A DNA stretch of 64,000 nt from NCBI RefSeq assembly GCF_963678635.1, contig NC_087064.1, forward strand, positions 74,738,390-74,802,389, in the 5' to 3' direction. A model generated the notes under the pieces. That model ran no database searches, had not been told where the DNA came from, and saw only the letters and a list, made by a program, of their open reading frames with translations. Below are positions 58,804 through 64,000 of the stretch, one piece after another. The DNA is from Symsagittifera roscoffensis. Lineage: Eukaryota > Xenacoelomorpha > Acoela > Convolutidae. Both the position numbers and the translations under genes were made by a program. The stretch's first letter is position 1. The number at the start of each line of letters is the position of its first letter.

Positions 58804-61256
58804 ACAAAACGATCGCTCAGTTTTTGCAGATCTGCGTATACGTCTTGGGTTTTTATCGCATAAATAAACAATCTCTGTCACTGTATAGCAGTTCAAGGTT
58901 CATGTTTGCTTTCATTTGCTGATAATGATAGTAAAACATGAATCGTTCTGACAAATCCAAAATACTTGCACCAATTATCATTGGTTTGTCCCACAAAATA
59001 CTCTTTACAGCAAAACAAACAGTAGCAACTTCCTCGTCGATTATCTGGAACTTTTCATCGTGCTCAATGCTGTTTTTTGAAGCAATTCTCTTTCGTTCCT
59101 AACAATTTCTAGTTTTTTGCGTCCTAGTTTAGATTCCATCGTTTTTCCGAATGTTGAATTTACGATGAGCTTGTAAAAGTTCTCTTCAAATTTGTTGCGC
59201 GCTGACATTCTCAATCGAGTGTTTAAATCCACAAAGGGCTCCATCTATCTCCGTTGATGGAATTTTAAGACCTTAGTCAATTTGGTAACTGTTAAGCCCA
59301 GTTCTATGTAGAGTTTTAATGTAAGGCAGTGCAGAACGTACCCTTCCTTTGGATCTAATGTTTGAATCAGTTTTGGTACCTTTGGTAGCGACGTAACCCC
59401 CATCTCCCCTAACATCTGTATTTGCTCTTACTTAGTTTATCCGTGCCGATAACTTCACGTGAGGGGGCTAGCGGGTAGTCTGCAAAGTAATCTTGAAGTT
59501 TTTGTGGTATACTACTGAGATCCACTTCCAAAATGTATCCCCACTCAGAGCTATCGTCGGTTTGCAAAATATATTCGAGACTTTCCTCAACTATTGAAAA
59601 TTCCTTGATGGGAAGGGGACAGTGTTTCATTATACCCCCGTATAAATTGTTATCGTCTATATTCAATAGATAGCTAGAGGGCTCTTCAGGGTTGTAGTCT
59701 TTGAGATATTTGTTGTTGGCTTTAAAAAAACGGCGTGCGTATATCGATGACAGCCCTCCTCGAATCATTTTTTGAACCATGTTCAAATGCTCCTTTTCAG
59801 TAAGTAACTTGAGGTCTGCATTGCAGATTTTCAAGAATGCATCACCCGAGAGGTTATGAGCCGTGAAGTAGCATGCACAATCTAATCCGTACGTTTCGTA
59901 ACAAACTTCACGAAAGGCTTCGAATACTGAAGCGAGTAGTGGTACGTCCGTTGCTAGGTATAAATCAAGGTACTCGCCTATTGATGCTCATTTCATGTCG
60001 GCGAAAACTTTAATGGCATGGTTGTACTGATTTTTCGAAACACTTATTTCCCCTCCCTGTAAAGTGTTACTCCACAGTTTTCTAGGTGGCAGTCGAGTTT
60101 CTTCTCGAAATTTTTCAAAACTACTAAAGTATGAATACGGATAGAAACCTTTTTGTTTCAACAAAGCTATATGTTCTGCTGAGTAACCAAGTTCTTCAAA
60201 CTAATTTTCCAGTCGGAAAAATTTTTCTTCCGGTAAGTATTCGACGAGTTTTGAAAGGGGGGCCAGCATAAATTTATAGGAGTCGATGTAGATTTTTTAA
60301 GTTTTCCGTTTTTATCGGTGACTGATTTGATATAGACCGACATAGTGAGTGATATATACTTCTCCTCAGTGGAAGGGATCACTGAGTAAGTGTTTTCAGG
60401 CTTACTGTTTGAGACCGCTTTCATAATGAAATTCAGATCATAGTTTGACAAGTTATGCGCTATTACGGGTTTATAGTTCGCCGTTTTTCGATTGACGTTG
60501 CATTCGTTATGCGCCCACCCCAAGAACTTGTTGGTTTAGTGACAGTGATCAAGTACAACTTGGTCCTTGTCAGCAAATTCTGTTTCACATGTCCAACAAG
60601 TGTGCGCTTCTTCACGCGTGCAACTTGGTTTGCCAGTGAACGTGTAATAATTTAGTTTTTCGAGGTATATTTTTTTCGCCAACAATTTGAGGGAGGCGAT
60701 CAATTCCTTCATAACATTTTCTCCTCTCTTCAGTTCAAATTTTAAAGCTTCGCGCTTCCCAAATTCAACAACGGCCCGAGCGTAACCGCATGGTTGATGA
60801 ATCTCTAGTGTTTGGGTGCTAGATTTTTTGGGGATCGGGTTGCGGTCCGTATACGGGTAGTAGTAGCGATTCGAGGTCAAAGAAAACAACTCTCGTTACA
60901 TACCAGCGGGCAGTTAAATTTTTGAAACGATGAGTGTCCTTTCCCGGTTTTGGCATAGTGATTACCACTCCCTCATCTTGGTAGCACATTTCCTGGTGTC
61001 TTTGTAGTGTATCGATAGATGAACATGTATCGAAGCATTTGCGCCAAATTTGGTTTCGATCTCGGTGTAGTTTTCCACGCACATATTCCACCACCCTCAA
61101 CAAATCAGTGATCAGCACAGAGTGATGAGTTTGTCCATTGCTGAGTAGTAGTAGGTCAACACATAGATATCACTTGAGTAATTGTTGGAGAAACTCAAAG
61201 TTAGCAATTCTTCTTCTTTGTATCTAATGAAAACAAACAATTGAGTGCTTGGGTTT

Positions 61257-61318
61257 CTGAATGAACGTAATATGTTATAGATGATAAAACAAATGTTTTG
61301 TCAAAAATCAATGCTTAC
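61257..61318 (-). other. 62-bp intron in the polymerase remnant
   Basis: CG|GTAAGC donor and CATTCAG|A acceptor, T/A-rich interior. Removing it keeps the family reading frame (phase 2) from CHVNVC into STQLFVFIRY. Confidence 0.7.
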
Positions 61319-62052
61319 CGGCATACATTGACATGACAGTTGTTAAGTTGTTCAAATCGGTCAATATCGTGTAGTCCCATTGGCATCTTGTACCAGCCCT
61401 CAATTTTAACAACATGTTCTTGGGAGAGCTTGTAATTTTTCAGTTTGTTTCGATGTTGGTAGTTTTGGGCAGCAGGGTAAAGAGCAGTTGTGGTCTCTGA
61501 ATATCGATCATGGTACGCGCCCACAAAGCAGTATAGAAAGCACTTCTGATCGTTTCTCGTTTTAATATTGGTGAAACACTGTTTCACCGGTTTTAATGAA
61601 TCGGTAAGGTCATTGTATGAGCCAGCATGGATCGGAGAAAATGCTGCAAAACTTACATCCAGCTTATTGATGCGCTCCACAATCCAACTGCTACCGTGAG
61701 AAGCGAACGTGATGATAGCATTGACCATATGCTCAATCATTTCCAATTATGTCTTTTTCTCGATTCCAATGAAGAAGACATTGATCATCTTAGAATTCAG
61801 ATATAACATTGTCTTCTCGTGACGTAATTCCCCGTCACCAGTTTTGTTTGTATGGTTCGAGAACTTTATCATTTTCACGTCCACATGCAGTTGAAATTTA
61901 CAGGGTTCTTCCTGCACTCTTTCGTCTATAAACGCATCAATCTCCTCTTTGTTTCGCATGATTACATTCATCAGATCCAAGTCATCCTCCCCAACGCTCA
62001 ACTCGTATCGTCTTAACTTTCCCCTAAACGCAGTTTCAGTTGGAGCACTTGA

Positions 62053-62379
62053 TCATCCCACCTCATTTCCGGGAGTCCAAATGGGTAGTTGATGGTTTTT
62101 CGACATATGCTGCCGGAACTTCTCAACCGAGAGGAAGATTGTATGACAGTAGATACAAAGACTATCAGTTGACACGTTGTGAGCTAGCTCGACATGCTCC
62201 CTAGCTTCCGCCAGCGAGCTGAAGGATTCTCGACATTCGTCACATATAGTTGGTGGCGTTGGGGCTGCAAATATGTTATGGATATTTTGTTCATGTCGTC
62301 TCGAGTTCTTTGGTGAAATAAAGACTTTCGAGCAGGTCGAACAAATGACTGGTGTCGGTTTTCCACTTGAGTTAGGCAT
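62053..62379 (-). pseudogene. Zinc-finger N-terminus of the polymerase
   Basis: The first 108 codons, ATG to TGA, with three C2H2 fingers. It is in the same frame as the next polymerase segment (62001-61747), separated only by the TGA and about 17 codons of readable sequence, so I place it as the N-terminus of the polymerase. It could instead have been a separate small zinc-finger gene whose stop is genuine. Confidence 0.65.
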
Positions 62380-63405
62380 TGTTGGTTCGAGATTGAGAGT
62401 TCAGGAAAGAAGAATTCTTTTCAAGAAATATATCAAATTTGTACCAAAGCTGATTTTGACAAAGCAAAAGCGAGAAATGACAAGTTTTTCAAAAACCAAA
62501 TTTGGATCAAGACCGTATCAAACTCAATTACGTGGGTGAAGCATAAAATCAACAGTGGCTTTGAAGTGGTTGTAGTTTTCGCCTTTATATGGTTTTATGA
62601 ATTGACTGTTAATTCGATTTCGGGTAAATGACTCAACTGTAATAAATAGTATAAATACTTGTGGTTAGAGTAGCTGACAATTCCATGAAGGGATCAATCC
62701 GGGAATGTTATTTCTTTTACCTAAAGTGTGTGAATGTTAACACCCACTGCTATTATCAACTTCCCTGTTTAGTCAACTTGACTAAATATTGAAAAAAAGT
62801 TCGAGTTTTTTTGTCAAGTTTTTTTTTGTTTCAACCAAAATGGCAACCTACCAATCAAGTCAAGCAAGGAAGACATGTAAACATACCTGACAAAAATGAT
62901 AAATGGTAGTTGAAAAACTTGTTCATTTCTCAAATAAATTAGTCTTCTATGACAAATTTCACATATAGTTCATCAAAAGATTGATGCATGATGCAGGGCC
63001 CCGTTTGGTGCAAGAGGCATTAACTACCCGGCATTGCTATTCATTAGGAACCTCTGAAACGCTTGCCTCACTGTAATGTCGGGTCAAAAGTTTGAGATGT
63101 TTCATTTTCAGTACTTATTCCTGTCGTGAAAAAAAATACAAAAAAATTTTTTGTCTCCAAATGTAATGAAATCTGGTCCAATCAATTTGTCGTGATGTAT
63201 TGGACAGGGTTGTAACCCATGTTGAAAAATCGAGAAAAAAAAACTTATTTTGAATTTTTGAACCATTTTAACCTGAAAATGAGTATTATTAAACGTGAAA
63301 TCTGTTATAGACGTGTGATATATATAATATTTTATAATGGCTCATACACTCTCTTAAGTATGCTCCTGAGAGTCCTGGCTAACCCCACCAGGCTGTAGAT
63401 ATATT
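62380..63405. other. Intergenic 5' of the polymerase
   Basis: No further Polinton genes and no terminal inverted repeat was recognised. AT-rich. Confidence 0.4.
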
Positions 63406-63434
63406 AGAGAGAGAGAGAGAGAGATAAAAACAAA
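63406..63434. repeat. (GA)n tract
   Basis: About 22 bp of alternating GA. Confidence 0.95.
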
Positions 63435-63565
63435 TAGAGAATGTAAAGAGCCAAAAGTAACTATGGTTGATTAACCGTCAGAATTGCTGGACCCATCCAT
63501 AAATAGTTTTCTTTTGAAACAGCTATATCCCAAAACGGATTTTAATGGGGTTTAAGTATTGTCAG

Positions 63566-63592
63566 TTCTCTCTCTCTCTCTCTCTCTCTTTA
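63566..63592. repeat. (CT)n tract
   Basis: About 24 bp of alternating CT, complementary to the GA tract 140 bp to the left; together they could pair. Confidence 0.95.
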
Positions 63593-64000
63593 TCTTTTTC
63601 TGTGTTAATTTTTATAATTTGAAAATTATTATGAAAAAACATAACAAAAACATTTTCAAGTTTTTAGTTTTAACATCATTAGATAAAATCTAAGGATGAG
63701 TATTCAGTTTATCTTTTACGATTTTTCGAAATGAGCATTAGAAAAAATTTGATATAAGTAAGTTGGATTTGACGAGAAATTTATCAAAAATTTTACTTTT
63801 CAGACTTTTATGTCGACTTTTTAAAATTGTTTTGATTTTTTTCTCCTAATAATTTTTTCTTTTGTTTTTATTTTCTTTTTATTCATTGAAAAGAACAAAA
63901 CAAACTTTATTTCATCGTTGAGGGCAATGACTAATAAGAATTTGTACACATTAGTTGATACTTTTTTCAATAAAATTTTCAGAACAACACAAAAACTCTA
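63593..64000. other. Right edge, nothing recognised
   Basis: AT-rich; no gene features. Confidence 0.4.

Larger units (their letters stand above)
58853..62379 (-). pseudogene. Polinton/Maverick-type family B DNA polymerase, decayed
   Basis: Remnant of a protein-primed family B polymerase read on the minus strand. Order: three C2H2 fingers (residues 13-34, 46-67, 75-96); a conserved N-terminal domain (SFAAFSPIHAGSYNDL, QKCFLYCF); a 62-bp intron (61257-61318, GTAAGC...TTCAG); Exo I (FFDLESLL at about 60870); a DHCH/HNECN finger-like linker; Exo II (VIAHNLSNYD); IDSYKFML; Exo III (YLDLYLATDV); motif A (DDNNLYG); the FEENFYKLIVNSTFGKTM block; and a motif C position reading YSDRDC (58868-58885) instead of YxDTDS, with a stop five codons later. 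In-frame stops occur at 62053, 61747, 60536, 60201, 59988 and 59245, and frame changes near 61170, 60850, 60300, 59420 and 59090. All three stop codons are used, so this is decay, not recoding. No integrase, ATPase or capsid gene is nearby. Confidence 0.9.

Noticed and set aside
58100-58896. Long open frames of HTYI and MYVC repeats on both strands
   Set aside because: They are translations of the (CATA)n microsatellite in several frames; no coding signal.
59041-62379. Alternative genetic code or readthrough for the polymerase stops
   Set aside because: TAA, TAG and TGA all occur at non-conserved positions and are accompanied by several frameshifts, so decay explains them better.
63406-63592. 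GA and CT tracts as terminal inverted repeats of an element
   Set aside because: Only the dinucleotide runs pair; the sequences next to them are not complementary.

Overview
The window reads as nuclear DNA of an invertebrate animal. The background is AT-rich. Coding pieces are short and end at GT donors, small non-autonomous transposons and tandem arrays are abundant, and there are decayed copies of a Polinton-type DNA polymerase and of an invertebrate envelope-glycoprotein-like gene. No bacterial operon, rRNA, tRNA or CRISPR array was seen. The species cannot be named from the sequence. Most open frames are accidental: they lie in repeats, or are frame shadows of decayed genes.

Layout. 1-3050: two diverged copies, about 2.07 kb apart, of a minus-strand hypothetical gene; one copy is intact (2056-2532) and one frameshifted, and each has a cluster of CCAAT boxes upstream. 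3347-13269: tandem repeat of about 4.35 kb (two full copies and one partial), each full copy carrying a C2H2 zinc-finger exon behind a dense CCAAT array. 13505-20177: a second tandem array (unit about 1543 bp, nearly four copies, with signs of a dimeric higher-order unit). It ends 70 bp before the best-supported host gene, a two-exon homologue of the small membrane protein TMEM243 (20248-21265). 21.5-38.4 kb: repeat-rich intergenic DNA with a hAT-like MITE family (8-bp target duplications), a second small hairpin-ended element, dyad-symmetric repeats, a first exon of a possible secreted peptide precursor (33291-33545, minus) and a weak chemoreceptor-like terminal exon near 28.1 kb.

38.7-53.5 kb is a compositional island (A and C rich, G poor on the plus strand). 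It holds scrambled, partly inverted fragments of an envelope-glycoprotein-like gene. These are followed by tandem copies, about 2.27 and then 2.36 kb long, of a second gene of unknown family ('gene X'), every copy broken. The order glycoprotein then gene X is best explained by an integrated virus-like or retroelement-like module that later amplified in place. This is the most interesting part of the window.

54.2-64 kb: a 1.2-kb terminal-inverted-repeat element built from the palindromic decamer TCTTGCAAGA, a 1.565-kb tandem duplication whose second copy ends in a long (CATA)n microsatellite, then on the minus strand a decayed protein-primed family B DNA polymerase of Polinton/Maverick type with three N-terminal zinc fingers and a 62-bp intron (58853-62379). 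The last 1.6 kb is noncoding, with two dinucleotide repeats.
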